Origin: Nocardia niigatensis NBRC 100131 | GTDB lineage: Bacteria; Actinomycetota; Actinomycetes; Mycobacteriales; Mycobacteriaceae | DNA: 64,000 bases | Assembly: GCF_000308655.1 (NCBI RefSeq) | Contig: NZ_BAGC01000048.1 | Span: forward strand, 1 to 64,000 | Reading direction: 5' to 3' | Notes under the pieces: model-generated | The model's database searches: none | Told to the model about the DNA's origin: nothing | What the model saw: the letters and a program-made list of their open reading frames with translations, nothing else | Program-made: the position numbers and the translations under genes | In this document: piece by piece, positions 51,534 through 59,714 of the stretch | Numbering within the stretch: position 1 is the first letter of the stretch | Layout: every line of letters begins with the position of its first letter

Positions 51534-53021
51534 GTGGTGGCGAAGCGAATTTCTGCTCCGGTGACAGCGTCGGCACTTCTGATAGCGGGCCTGGTCACCG
51601 CCGGTTCCGCCACCAACACGACCGTCCACACCGAGGCTCCACAGGCCGCGCCGGACGCACTGCTGGCGGCCGCCTCCGCGCGCAACGCGAGCGTGAGCAC
51701 TCCCGCCGATACCCCCTCGGACCAGACCGTGGGCCTGGTTCCGGCGGCTCCGGAGCCTCCCCGCAAACTCAGCGCAATGACCCCGCCCGCCGACGGCTCA
51801 CCCCTGTTCGGCGGCACCGTGCCGCTGCGGGACATCGCACTGCCCGGCGGCAGTGGCGTACTGGGCATTCCGGAGATCGTGCTGGCTGCCTACCGCAATG
51901 CCGAACTGGCGCTGCAATCTTCCGACCCGAACTGCCATCTGCCCTGGTACCTGCTGGCCGGCATCGGCCGCATCGAGTCCAATCACGCCAACAACGGCCG
52001 CACCGACGCCGCGGGCACCACGGTCTCCCCGATCTACGGCCCGGCCCTGGACGGGACGCTGCCCGGCAACGAGATCATCAAGGCCTCGGACGGCAGCTTC
52101 GTGCGGGCTATCGGCCCCATGCAGTTCCTGCCCAGCACCTGGTCGGTGTATGCCGCAAATGGAAAGGGCAGCGGGACACCGGATCCCAACAATGTCTTCG
52201 ACGCGGCACTGGCGGCGGGCAAGTACCTGTGCTCGGGCGGCATGGACCTGGCGGATCCGCAACAGCAGCTCCGGGCCGTGCTGCGCTACAACAATTCGGT
52301 GTCCTACGCGGCCAACGTGCTCAGCTGGGCCAACGCGTACAAGACCGGCGGCGCTCCGCAGCAGGTGAGCATCTCGCCGGATCTGGTGCCCAACAACTAC
52401 GTTCCGGTCAACGGCCCGGATATCTCGGTGGCCTCCACCACGATTCCGGCCAGCGAGTCGCCCGACGCCACGCAGCAGACCACCACCACGCCGTCGCCGA
52501 CCCAGGTGATGATCACCATCCCGGGCCTGCCGCCGATCCCGTGCGGCATCTTCTGCCCCGCCCCGGTGGCGCCCGCGAATCCCTGTGAGCAGGTGACGGT
52601 TCCGGCGCAGCAGCAGCCAGATCAGAAGGCCGACAAGGTCCCCGGCGACCCGGCGGCCGACACCAAACCCGGGGACGACACCAAACCCGGGGACGAAGCC
52701 AAGCCGCAGGACGGCAAGCCGAACGAGCAGCAGTTCGGGCCCGACGGCCGGCCGATCGTCAAGGATCAGCCCGCGGTCACCACCTGCAACACGCAGCCGG
52801 GTCAGCAGAATCAGAAGCCGCAGGATCAGCCGCAGCAGGCCGTCCAGCAACCGCAGGATCAGCAAACGGCCACGCCGTCCAAGACGCCCGCGCCCGAGCC
52901 GGCGACCCCGGCCGACACTGACCCGGACACCACCACGACCACCACTCCGGCGCCCGGTATCACGCTGCCCTTCGGCATCACGATTCCGTTGCCGGCGCCG
53001 GCTCCCGCACCCGTCCCGTAA
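51534..53021 (+). CDS. Lytic transglycosylase with a long Pro/Gln-rich tail
   Basis: 495 residues. A signal/anchor helix (SAPVTASALLIAGLVTAGSA) is followed by a spacer and an SLT-like domain (about 110-290). The catalytic Glu is in LAGIGRIESNHAN, and GPMQFLPSTW, FDAALAAGKYLCSGG and LRYNNS complete the domain. The last 190 residues are disordered, rich in Pro, Gln, Asp and Thr, with a small KPGDDTKPGDEAKP repeat. It cleaves peptidoglycan outside the cell. It corresponds to Rv1230c, and the next gene is a shorter paralog. A GTAAC motif lies upstream at 51440. Confidence 0.9.
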   Translation: MVAKRISAPVTASALLIAGLVTAGSATNTTVHTEAPQAAPDALLAAASARNASVSTPADTPSDQTVGLVPAAPEPPRKLSAMTPPADGSPLFGGTVPLRDIALPGGSGVLGIPEIVLAAYRNAELALQSSDPNCHLPWYLLAGIGRIESNHANNGRTDAAGTTVSPIYGPALDGTLPGNEIIKASDGSFVRAIGPMQFLPSTWSVYAANGKGSGTPDPNNVFDAALAAGKYLCSGGMDLADPQQQLRAVLRYNNSVSYAANVLSWANAYKTGGAPQQVSISPDLVPNNYVPVNGPDISVASTTIPASESPDATQQTTTTPSPTQVMITIPGLPPIPCGIFCPAPVAPANPCEQVTVPAQQQPDQKADKVPGDPAADTKPGDDTKPGDEAKPQDGKPNEQQFGPDGRPIVKDQPAVTTCNTQPGQQNQKPQDQPQQAVQQPQDQQTATPSKTPAPEPATPADTDPDTTTTTTPAPGITLPFGITIPLPAPAPAPVP

Positions 53022-53036
53022 CGATTGCGCGATTCG

Positions 53037-53065
53037 CGAGTTCCGTGGCGCCGCCCCGGAACTCG
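53037..53065 (+). terminator. Hairpin between the two transglycosylase genes
   Basis: CGAGTTCCG (53037-53045) pairs with CGGAACTCG (53057-53065) across an 11-base loop, 15 bases after the first transglycosylase stop. The second gene therefore probably has its own promoter. Confidence 0.65.
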
Positions 53066-53197
53066 TGTCTGACTTGCGATTCCTTCAAAATTCGAGAGTT
53101 GATCACGAAGGGGTAACAAGAAGGTCTCGGATACGGTAACGTGGCATCCATTGCATCACCCCGGTATCAGCCGATGGCAATGGAGGGTCACCACACA

Positions 53198-54070
53198 GTG
53201 GGTCGTCACCGCAAACCCCCGGTCCCGAAAGTTCGCCGTGGATCGGTCATCGCATTGACCGGGCTCGTGCCCGCCGGACTGGCCACAGTTACCGGAGCCG
53301 GCGACGGGAACATCGCCGACAAGATCGCCGCTACCTTCCAGCACCAGCTGTCGAGCGACAGCGAGGAACAGCTACCCAGCCCCGAGGCGGCCGCACTCCC
53401 GCCGGCCGCCGCCCCGGAGCCGCTGCTGCACGAGGCCAAACAGGTTGCGCCCGTTGGCCCTCCGGAAGTGAAGGCCGTCGCCCAGCCGGACGGCCGGGTG
53501 CCGTCGGCACGCCCCGCCGGGCCGCTCGGTATGCCGGGCGTCGCAAAGGACGCGTACGAGAACGCGGAACGCGTTCTGGCCGTGGAGAATCCCACCTGCA
53601 ATATGCCGTGGAACCTGCTGGCCGGCATCGGACGGGTCGAATCCACCCACGGCTACGGCAAGATCGACGACAACGGCTATCCGCTGCAGTCGGTCTACGG
53701 ACCCGTCCTGGACGGAAGTCTCTACGGCAACAATGTGATTGCGACCGCCGACGGCGGCGACCTGGACGGCTTGTCCGGCAGCTACCGCCGCGCTGTGGGC
53801 CCCATGCAGTTCCTGCCCGAGACCTGGCGCAAGTACGCGGCCGACGGCAACGGCGACGGCGTCGCCGATCCGCAGAACGTGTACGACGCCGCGCTCACCG
53901 CCGGCAAGTACCTCTGCTCGGGCGGCCTCGACATGCGTGATCCGGGCCAGCAGACCCGGGCCATCCTGCGCTACAACAACTCCATGGCCTACGTCGCGAA
54001 CGTGATGGCGTGGGAGACCGCCTACGGCTCCGGGGTCAACCCGTCGCCCGCCGCGCTGCCCCGCATCTAG
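53198..54070 (+). CDS. Lytic transglycosylase (paralog of the preceding gene)
   Basis: 290 residues from GTG 53198 (GGAGGG 10 bases upstream; the frame opens at 53141). The start GRHRKPPVPKVRRGSV and a hydrophobic helix form an export signal. After an Ala/Pro spacer the SLT-like domain has LAGIGRVESTHGYG with the catalytic Glu, GPMQFLPETW, YDAALTAGKYLCSGG and LRYNNSMAY, closely matching the upstream gene. It lacks the long tail. Two GTAAC motifs precede it (53113 and 53136). Confidence 0.9.
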   Translation: MGRHRKPPVPKVRRGSVIALTGLVPAGLATVTGAGDGNIADKIAATFQHQLSSDSEEQLPSPEAAALPPAAAPEPLLHEAKQVAPVGPPEVKAVAQPDGRVPSARPAGPLGMPGVAKDAYENAERVLAVENPTCNMPWNLLAGIGRVESTHGYGKIDDNGYPLQSVYGPVLDGSLYGNNVIATADGGDLDGLSGSYRRAVGPMQFLPETWRKYAADGNGDGVADPQNVYDAALTAGKYLCSGGLDMRDPGQQTRAILRYNNSMAYVANVMAWETAYGSGVNPSPAALPRI

Positions 54071-54161
54071 ACCACGCTCCTGACCACGCCGCATACACCC
54101 GCCCCCGGTATAAGCGGAGGGCGAAAACGGCACGGCCGAGACCGCTCCTAGACTTGGGCCC

Positions 54162-55298
54162 ATGCCAGTGGTTACGGAATCGGATGTGCGGGGCGCGCTC
54201 GCGAAGGTGAACGACCCGGAGATCCGGAAGCCGATCACCGAGCTGGGCATGGTGAAGAGCGTCGAGGTCGGCGCGGATAGCAGTGTCCACGTTGTGATCT
54301 ACCTGACGACATCGGCCTGCCCGATGAAATCCGCCATCCAGGAACGGGTCACGAAGGCCGTGGCCGACGTGGCCGGGGTCGGCGCCATCACGGTCGACCT
54401 GGATGTCATGAACGACGAGCAGCGCACCGAGCTGCGCCGCAAGCTGCGCGGCGACGCCGCCGAACCGGTCATCCCGTTCGCCCAGCCCGGCTCGCTCACC
54501 CGCGTCTACGCGGTTGCCTCCGGTAAAGGCGGGGTCGGGAAATCCTCGGTCACGGTCAATCTCGCCGCCGCCATGGCCGCCAAGGGCCTCTCGGTGGGTG
54601 TGCTCGACGCCGACATCTACGGCCACAGCGTGCCGCGCATGCTGGGCACCGACCAGCGGCCCACCCAGGTCGAGCGGATGATCATGCCGCCCATCGCGCA
54701 CGACGTGAAGGTCATCTCGATCTCCATGTTCACCCAGGGCAACACGCCCGTGGTGTGGCGCGGCCCGATGCTGCACCGTGCGCTGCAGCAGTTCCTGGCC
54801 GACGTCTTCTGGGGCGACCTGGACATCCTGCTGCTGGACCTGCCGCCGGGCACCGGCGACGTGGCCATCTCGCTGGCCCAGCTCATCCCGAACGCGGAGA
54901 TCCTGGTCGTGACGACCCCGCAGCTGGCCGCCGCCGAGGTAGCCGAGCGCGCGGGCTCCATCGCCCTGCAGACCCGGCAGCGCATCGCCGGTGTCATCGA
55001 GAACATGTCCTGGCTGGATCTGCCCGACGGCAGCCGCATGGAGCTCTACGGCGCCGGCGGCGGTCAGACCGTGGCGGACAACCTGACGCGCGCCATCGGG
55101 GCGAACGTCCCCCTGCTGGGCCAGATTCCGATCGAGCAGCAGCTGCGCGAGGCCGGCGACGAGGGCACCCCGATCGTGCTGCGCGCCCCCGAGAGCCCCT
55201 CGGGCAAGGCCCTGCTCGACATCGCCGACAAGCTGGCGGTGCGCCGCCGCGGCCTGGCGGGCATGTCGCTGTCCATCGACACCACCCGCCACCTGTAG
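54162..55298 (+). CDS. mrp: Mrp/ApbC iron-sulfur cluster carrier ATPase
   Basis: 378 residues. The N-terminal MIP18 (DUF59) domain (1-95) contains VNDPEIRKPITELGM and TSACPMK. The P-loop domain has the deviant Walker A GKGGVGKSSVTVNLA near residue 122, then GVLDADIYGHSVPRMLG and LLDLPPGTGD. It carries iron-sulfur clusters to apo-proteins in the cytosol. The C-terminal CxxC found in many relatives is not seen, as in other actinobacterial Mrp proteins. It follows the transglycosylases, the reverse-strand order of Rv1229c-Rv1230c. A strong terminator follows. Confidence 0.93.
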   Translation: MPVVTESDVRGALAKVNDPEIRKPITELGMVKSVEVGADSSVHVVIYLTTSACPMKSAIQERVTKAVADVAGVGAITVDLDVMNDEQRTELRRKLRGDAAEPVIPFAQPGSLTRVYAVASGKGGVGKSSVTVNLAAAMAAKGLSVGVLDADIYGHSVPRMLGTDQRPTQVERMIMPPIAHDVKVISISMFTQGNTPVVWRGPMLHRALQQFLADVFWGDLDILLLDLPPGTGDVAISLAQLIPNAEILVVTTPQLAAAEVAERAGSIALQTRQRIAGVIENMSWLDLPDGSRMELYGAGGGQTVADNLTRAIGANVPLLGQIPIEQQLREAGDEGTPIVLRAPESPSGKALLDIADKLAVRRRGLAGMSLSIDTTRHL

Positions 55299-55311
55299 CA
55301 GTCCACGATCA

Positions 55312-55358
55312 GGGAGCCCTCGGCACGCGATTCGCCCGAATCCGCGCCGGGGGCTCCC
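55312..55358 (+). terminator. Hairpin terminator after mrp
   Basis: A 13-bp stem (55312-55324 with 55346-55358, one U-G pair) starts 14 bases after the mrp stop and is followed by a T-rich stretch around 55363-55375. Confidence 0.75.
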
Positions 55359-55456
55359 CGACTTTGTTCTCCCTTTGGGAGAGTGCGGAATTCGACGGCG
55401 GGTTTCCGCCAGGGGTACGGGCGGACGGGGGTGCGGGCGGGCCCTAAGCTCGGGGC

Positions 55457-55909
55457 ATGCTCACGATGCTGCTGTACGTGCTGATCGTCGGATTGGTCGC
55501 CGCGCTGCTGTTCCTGGTGGCCAGTGCGATCTTCGGACGATCGGAGGAGCTCGGGCCGCTGCCGGAGGGGACGACCGTCACCGCGCTGCCCGCGGCCGGC
55601 ATCAGCGGCTGCGATGTGCGGGCGCTGCGCTTCCAGCAGGTGTTCCGCGGATACAAGGCCGGCGAGGTGGACTGGGCCCTGACCCGGCTCGCCGCCCGCA
55701 TCGACGAACTCGAGGGCGAGCTCGCCCGCGTGAACGGCGGGGAGTCCGCGTCGGAGGCGACCGCCGAGCCCGGTGCGCAGCCGGGGTCGGGTGAGCCGCC
55801 TGCGCCGCGGCGGATCGCGGACTCGGACGGCGAGGTCGCCGTGCCGCGGGTGCTCCCGGCCGAAACCGCGGTCCCGGCCGAAAACGGCGAAAAGCCAGGT
55901 GCGCGGTGA
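55457..55909 (+). CDS. Membrane protein with DivIVA-like domain
   Basis: 150 residues. An N-terminal membrane helix (LLYVLIVGLVAALLFLVASA) is followed by a short DivIVA/DUF3-type motif, DVRALRFQQVFRGYKAGEVD, and the coiled segment ALTRLAARIDELEGELARV. The tail is acidic and Pro/Ala-rich. It matches Rv1209, which lies next to tagA (Rv1210) as here. It overlaps the glycosylase gene by four bases. A role at the growing pole or septum is inferred from the motif. Confidence 0.85.
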   Translation: MLTMLLYVLIVGLVAALLFLVASAIFGRSEELGPLPEGTTVTALPAAGISGCDVRALRFQQVFRGYKAGEVDWALTRLAARIDELEGELARVNGGESASEATAEPGAQPGSGEPPAPRRIADSDGEVAVPRVLPAETAVPAENGEKPGAR

Positions 55910-56490
55910 CCGCGGACATCGGGCCGGACGCGAGTACCGACGGACTGATTCGATGCGGATGGTCGGAGGGTTCCCAGCTTTATCGGGATTACCACGATCA
56001 GGAGTGGGGACGCCCACTGCACGGCGATGACGCGCTATTCGAGCGAATGTGCCTCGAGGCGTTTCAGTCGGGGTTGGCGTGGATCACGATTTTGCGCAAG
56101 CGGCCCGCCTTCCGGACCGCATTCGAGGGCTTCGCGATCGAACGGGTGGCGGGGTTCGGGGACGCCGATGTGGAACGCCTCATGGCGGATCCAGGCATTG
56201 TTCGCAACCGAGCCAAAATACTGGCCAGCGTCCACAATGCGCGGGTTGCCCGCGATCTCGGCGAGAGCCTGGACGCGCTGCTCTGGTCCTATGCGCCGAC
56301 CCCGCGGAAGCGGCCGCGGAGCATGTCCGATGTACCCGCTGTCACAACCGAAAGCACCGCTCTCGCAAAAGAACTCAAGCGGCGCGGGTTCAAATTCGTG
56401 GGACCCACGACGGCGTACGCACTCATGCAGGCGACGGGGATGGTAGACGATCACATCGCCGATTGCTGGGTGAATGTGAGTACTCGCTGA
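55906..56490 (+). CDS. tag: DNA-3-methyladenine glycosylase I
   Basis: 194 residues. It removes 3-methyladenine from alkylated DNA. The zinc ligands are visible as Cys in IRCGW, His in DYHDQEWG, and His and Cys in DDHIADCW. CLEAFQSGLAWITIL holds the active-site Glu and Trp, and GFKFVGPTTAYALMQATG is the base-binding end. GTG 55906 overlaps the DivIVA-like stop. It corresponds to Rv1210 (tagA). Confidence 0.93.
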   Translation: MTADIGPDASTDGLIRCGWSEGSQLYRDYHDQEWGRPLHGDDALFERMCLEAFQSGLAWITILRKRPAFRTAFEGFAIERVAGFGDADVERLMADPGIVRNRAKILASVHNARVARDLGESLDALLWSYAPTPRKRPRSMSDVPAVTTESTALAKELKRRGFKFVGPTTAYALMQATGMVDDHIADCWVNVSTR

Positions 56491-56562
56491 ACGCCACGAC
56501 GGTCGGTTTTTGGAACTCAGGTACCCGCCTCGATCCGCGATAGGGAAGAATGGGCATGGTGT

Positions 56563-56585
56563 AGCCCGCCACATGCCGGCGGGCT
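56563..56585 (+). terminator. Short hairpin downstream of tag
   Basis: AGCCCGCC (56563-56570) pairs with GGCGGGCT (56578-56585) across a 7-base loop, 73 bases after the glycosylase stop and 70 before the DUF3117 start. It could be a terminator or a leader element. Confidence 0.5.
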
Positions 56586-56655
56586 GCCTGGTTGGTGACA
56601 ACTGGAGTTCCATGAAAGTGCGCAGCAGACCGCGCAGATCTGGAGGGAGCAGAGG

Positions 56656-56823
56656 ATGGCGGCCATGAAGCCCCGCACCGGGGACGGTCCCCTCGAGGCA
56701 ACCAAGGAAGGGCGTGGAATCGTGATGCGGGTTCCACTCGAGGGTGGCGGGCGTCTGGTCGTCGAGCTCACGCCGGATGAAGCCGCGGCGCTCGGTGACG
56801 AACTCGTCAAAGTCACCAGCTGA
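56656..56823 (+). CDS. DUF3117 small protein, 55 aa
   Basis: 55 residues: AAMKPRTGDGPLEATKEGRG at the start, then VMRVPLEGGGRLVVELTPDE and a helical end LGDELVKVTS. This is the very conserved actinobacterial DUF3117 family, equivalent to Rv1211, whose function is unknown. A purine-rich AGGGAGCAGAGG precedes ATG 56656. The gene order DivIVA-like, tag, DUF3117 is the same as in M. tuberculosis. Confidence 0.9.
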   Translation: MAAMKPRTGDGPLEATKEGRGIVMRVPLEGGGRLVVELTPDEAAALGDELVKVTS

Positions 56824-56841
56824 TCGATCGACTCGCCGGTG

Positions 56842-56923
56842 CCGGTGAGCCCTACTCCCGGGACTCTCAGGGGCTTCGCCCCCGAAACCCCTCGAGAATC
56901 CCGGGGGCTCCCAGGCTCACCGG
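56842..56923. repeat. 82-base imperfect inverted repeat before the rlmA-like gene
   Basis: The outer arms CCGGTGAGCC (56842-56851) and GGCTCACCGG (56914-56923) are perfect. Inner segments CCCGGGACTCTC and GAGAATCCCGGG also pair, and the centre is AGGGGC-TTCG-CCCCC. It ends 7 bases before GTG 56931, so it would fold in the leader or terminate the DUF3117 transcript. Confidence 0.65.
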
Positions 56924-56930
56924 TACCACG

Positions 56931-58157
56931 GTGAACAACAGCTCATATCCCCCCGAAGTCGGCACTGCCGAGCCATCCTCCGCGGATCGGCTCCTGGCCT
57001 GTGCCGACCTGCTGGCCTGCCCACAGTGCGGCGGGCCCCTCACGGCCCCCGTCGCGGGCGACCCCATCGCCCGCGCTCTGCGCTGCCCGGACGGCCACAG
57101 CTTCGATCTGGCCAAGCAGGGCTACGTCAGCCTCCTCACCGGCGCGTCCACCAAGATGACCGGCGACACCCCGGCCATGCTCGACGCCCGCACCGCCTTT
57201 CAGGCCGCCGGCCATTTCGCTCCGATTGCCGCCGCTCTCGCCGCGGCCGTCGCAGCAGGCATCCCCGGTATCGGCCGTGAACTCCACCCCGCGGCCCCAC
57301 CCGAACCCCCCATCACCACTCCGCACCCCGTAACCGACGCCGACACACCAGTATTCGGAGCGGAGTCCCCGGCGGCTGCCACCCCCGCGGCCCTACCGCG
57401 GGCCGATGCGGTCGCGAATCGGACGAGCTCCCATCACCCACGCGAAACCGGCTCAGCCGCGTCGGCTCGTGCCGAGCGCCATCGTCCCGGAAGCACCGCG
57501 CCCGGAAGGTCCGTCGCCGCGTCCTCCGCAGCCCGGCTCGCCGCCACCCTCCTGTCAGCGCCCGCCGCACCCGCATCCGGGCACGCACCTTCGGCGGTGC
57601 TCGAGATCGGGGCGGGGACCGGGTATTACCTGGGTGCGGTGCTGGATGCGGTGGCCGGGGCGCGGGGGGTGGCGCTGGACGTGTCGAAGGCGGCGGCTCG
57701 GCGGGCGGCGAGAGCGCATGGGCGGGCGGGGTCGGTGCTGGCGGACGCGTGGCGGGGGTTGCCGGTGCGGGACGGGGTGATGGGGGCGGTGGTATCGGTG
57801 TTCGCGCCGCGGAATGCCGAGGAGGTGGCGCGGGTGCTGGCGGCGCAGGGGCGGTTCGTTGTGGTGACGCCTACCGCGCGACATCTGGGTGAGCTGATCG
57901 AGCCGCTCGGAATGGTGAGTGTGGATGCGGCCAAGGAGAATCGGCTGGCCGAGTCGCTCGGGGAGCGGTTCGAGCTGGTGGGGCGGGACGCGGTCGAGTA
58001 CGAGATGGCGCTGTCGCACGAGGATGTGGCGAATGTGGCGGCCATGGGGCCGTCGGCGTTCCATCTGGCCGAGGGGCGCGCGGAACGGATTGCGGCCCTG
58101 CCCGATCCGATGCCGGTGACCGCCTCGGTGACGATCTCGGTGTATCGCCTTCGCTGA
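56931..58157 (+). CDS. RlmA-like 23S rRNA guanine methyltransferase with central insert
   Basis: 408 residues; relatives are about 270. The N-terminal zinc finger (about 25-60) has CPQCGGPL and LRCPDGHSFDLAKQGYVSLL. The SAM domain (about 220-400) has VLEIGAGTGYYLGAVLDAVA and FAPRNAEEVARVL. Between them, residues about 115-215 are a low-complexity Ala/Pro/Arg/Thr stretch with no fold. Third codon positions switch from mostly C to mostly G at about 57600. It probably methylates a guanine N1 in 23S rRNA and may give self-resistance to a ribosome-binding drug, by family analogy. Confidence 0.8.
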   Translation: MNNSSYPPEVGTAEPSSADRLLACADLLACPQCGGPLTAPVAGDPIARALRCPDGHSFDLAKQGYVSLLTGASTKMTGDTPAMLDARTAFQAAGHFAPIAAALAAAVAAGIPGIGRELHPAAPPEPPITTPHPVTDADTPVFGAESPAAATPAALPRADAVANRTSSHHPRETGSAASARAERHRPGSTAPGRSVAASSAARLAATLLSAPAAPASGHAPSAVLEIGAGTGYYLGAVLDAVAGARGVALDVSKAAARRAARAHGRAGSVLADAWRGLPVRDGVMGAVVSVFAPRNAEEVARVLAAQGRFVVVTPTARHLGELIEPLGMVSVDAAKENRLAESLGERFELVGRDAVEYEMALSHEDVANVAAMGPSAFHLAEGRAERIAALPDPMPVTASVTISVYRLR

Positions 58158-58217
58158 ATCCGAAACTCTCCCAACGTCGTTCGTGGAGCGATACCCGGCG
58201 GCGGTCTCGGGACGCGG

Positions 58218-59123
58218 TTATCTTGGCGGTGACTGCGGACGGTTCGGGAGCAGGCCGAGCAGGTTGTGGACCAGGGGGCGGTCGTCGCCCGCCCGGGTGG
58301 CGATGTAGATCGTTGTGGCCGCGCCGGTTTCGGCGAGCGGGATGATGCGGACCGAATCGGGGGCGGTGAAGGTGGCGCTGCGCGGGGCGATGGTGACGCC
58401 GAGGCCGGCGGCGACCAGGTACAGGATGATGGTCCAGTTGGTGGCCTCCTGGACGATGCGCGGGCGGCGGCCGGATTCCAGCAGCGGCGCGAGGTTCTTC
58501 TCGTAGGCGAGTCCGCCCGCGACGCGCGGGAAGAAGACGAGCGGGTGGCCCGCGAGTTCGGCGCCGGTGATCACGGCGCGCCCGGCGTCGGGATGGTCAG
58601 CGGGAAGGACGGCCACGAACGGCTCGGTGATGAGCGGGACGGTCACCGTGCCGGGCCGGTCGTCGGGGTCGCGGACGATGGCCATGTCGAGGGTGCCGCT
58701 GGCGAGACGTTCCATCAGGTGGCTGGTGAAGCCTTCGACCAGATCGACCTGCACGAGCGGGAAGCGTTCCCGGAATTCACGGACCCCGCGCAGCGGTTCG
58801 AGCGGCAGCACCGAGGGGACGAAGCCCAGATAGAGCGTGCCCTGACTGCCCTGCCCGACGCGGGTGACCTCGGCCAGGTCGCGTTCGGCGTGGCCGAGCA
58901 GGGCGGCGGCGCGCTCGCGCAGCACGAGGCCGGCGGGGGTGAGGGCGACGGTGCGTGAGGTGCGGTCGAAGAGCCGGGTTCCGAGCAGGGTTTCCAGGCG
59001 CTGGATCTGCTGGGTGAGGGCGGGCTGGGCGATGTGCAAGCGGGCGGCGGCCCGGCCGAAGTGCAGTTCGTCGGCGACCGCCTGGAAGTAGCGCAGGTGC
59101 CGCAGCTCCACACCGGGGTTCAT
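58218..59123 (-). CDS. LysR family transcriptional regulator
   Basis: 301 residues. The N-terminal winged helix reads ELRHLRYFQAVADELHFGRA, AARLHIAQPALTQQIQRLE and TRLFDRTSRTVALTPAG. The C-terminal type-2 periplasmic-binding-like effector domain covers about 90-295. Effector unknown. It is divergent from the GNAT gene; TGAT and ATCA half-sites (59128-59151) lie between. Third positions are G/C-rich as usual. Confidence 0.9.
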   Translation of the reverse strand: MNPGVELRHLRYFQAVADELHFGRAAARLHIAQPALTQQIQRLETLLGTRLFDRTSRTVALTPAGLVLRERAAALLGHAERDLAEVTRVGQGSQGTLYLGFVPSVLPLEPLRGVREFRERFPLVQVDLVEGFTSHLMERLASGTLDMAIVRDPDDRPGTVTVPLITEPFVAVLPADHPDAGRAVITGAELAGHPLVFFPRVAGGLAYEKNLAPLLESGRRPRIVQEATNWTIILYLVAAGLGVTIAPRSATFTAPDSVRIIPLAETGAATTIYIATRAGDDRPLVHNLLGLLPNRPQSPPR

Positions 59124-59192
59124 AAGCTGATCATATCGATCGCAGCTATCAAGTATTGGACGTTATGGTTCGACGTTCGACATGCTTTCGTG

Positions 59193-59702
59193 GTGACCCA
59201 GCAGCCGGAAGCCCGCGCCCCCGAACTCGATTCGATCGTGGTCGCGCCGATGTCCTCGCCCGCCGACGCCCGCGCCTTCAAGGACCTGAACCTGGAGTGG
59301 ATCGAGACCATCTTCTCGGTCGAGCCCGCCGACCTGGCCACCCTCGACAATCCGCGGGCCATCGTCGAGCACGGCGGCGAGGTGCTGATCGCACGGCTGG
59401 ACGGTGAGGCCGTCGGTTGTGTCGCCCTGGTCCAGGAGGAGCCGGGCGTGTTCGAGCTGTCGAAAATGGCGGTGTCGCCGCGTTTCCGGGGCCGCGGCAT
59501 CGGCCGCGTGGTGCTGGCCACCGCCATCGAGCGGGTGCGCGAGCTGGGTGCGACGGAGTTCTTCCTGGCCAGCAATGCCCGGCTGGCCAGTGCCGTGCAC
59601 CTGTACGAGGACATGGGTTTCGTGCACGTGCCGCCCTCGGAACTGCCGCCGAGTCCTTATGACCGTGCCGATGTGTTCATGCGGTATCCCCTGACCGCCT
59701 GA
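59193..59702 (+). CDS. GNAT family N-acetyltransferase
   Basis: 169 residues from GTG 59193 (GTG 59190 equally possible). The GNAT core is clear: FELSKMAVSPRFRGRGIGRV with the acetyl-CoA pyrophosphate loop Q/RxxGxG/A, then EFFLASNARLASAVHLYEDM, the C-terminal motif B with its Asn and Tyr. The acceptor is unknown. It is divergent from the LysR gene, which probably controls it, and convergent with glgA. Confidence 0.88.
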   Translation: MTQQPEARAPELDSIVVAPMSSPADARAFKDLNLEWIETIFSVEPADLATLDNPRAIVEHGGEVLIARLDGEAVGCVALVQEEPGVFELSKMAVSPRFRGRGIGRVVLATAIERVRELGATEFFLASNARLASAVHLYEDMGFVHVPPSELPPSPYDRADVFMRYPLTA

Positions 59703-59714
59703 CCCGGCGCCCAG

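Noticed and set aside
53101..53197. c-di-AMP riboswitch before the second transglycosylase
   Set aside because: Such riboswitches precede some cell-wall hydrolase genes, but I could not find the conserved core in this 100-base leader.
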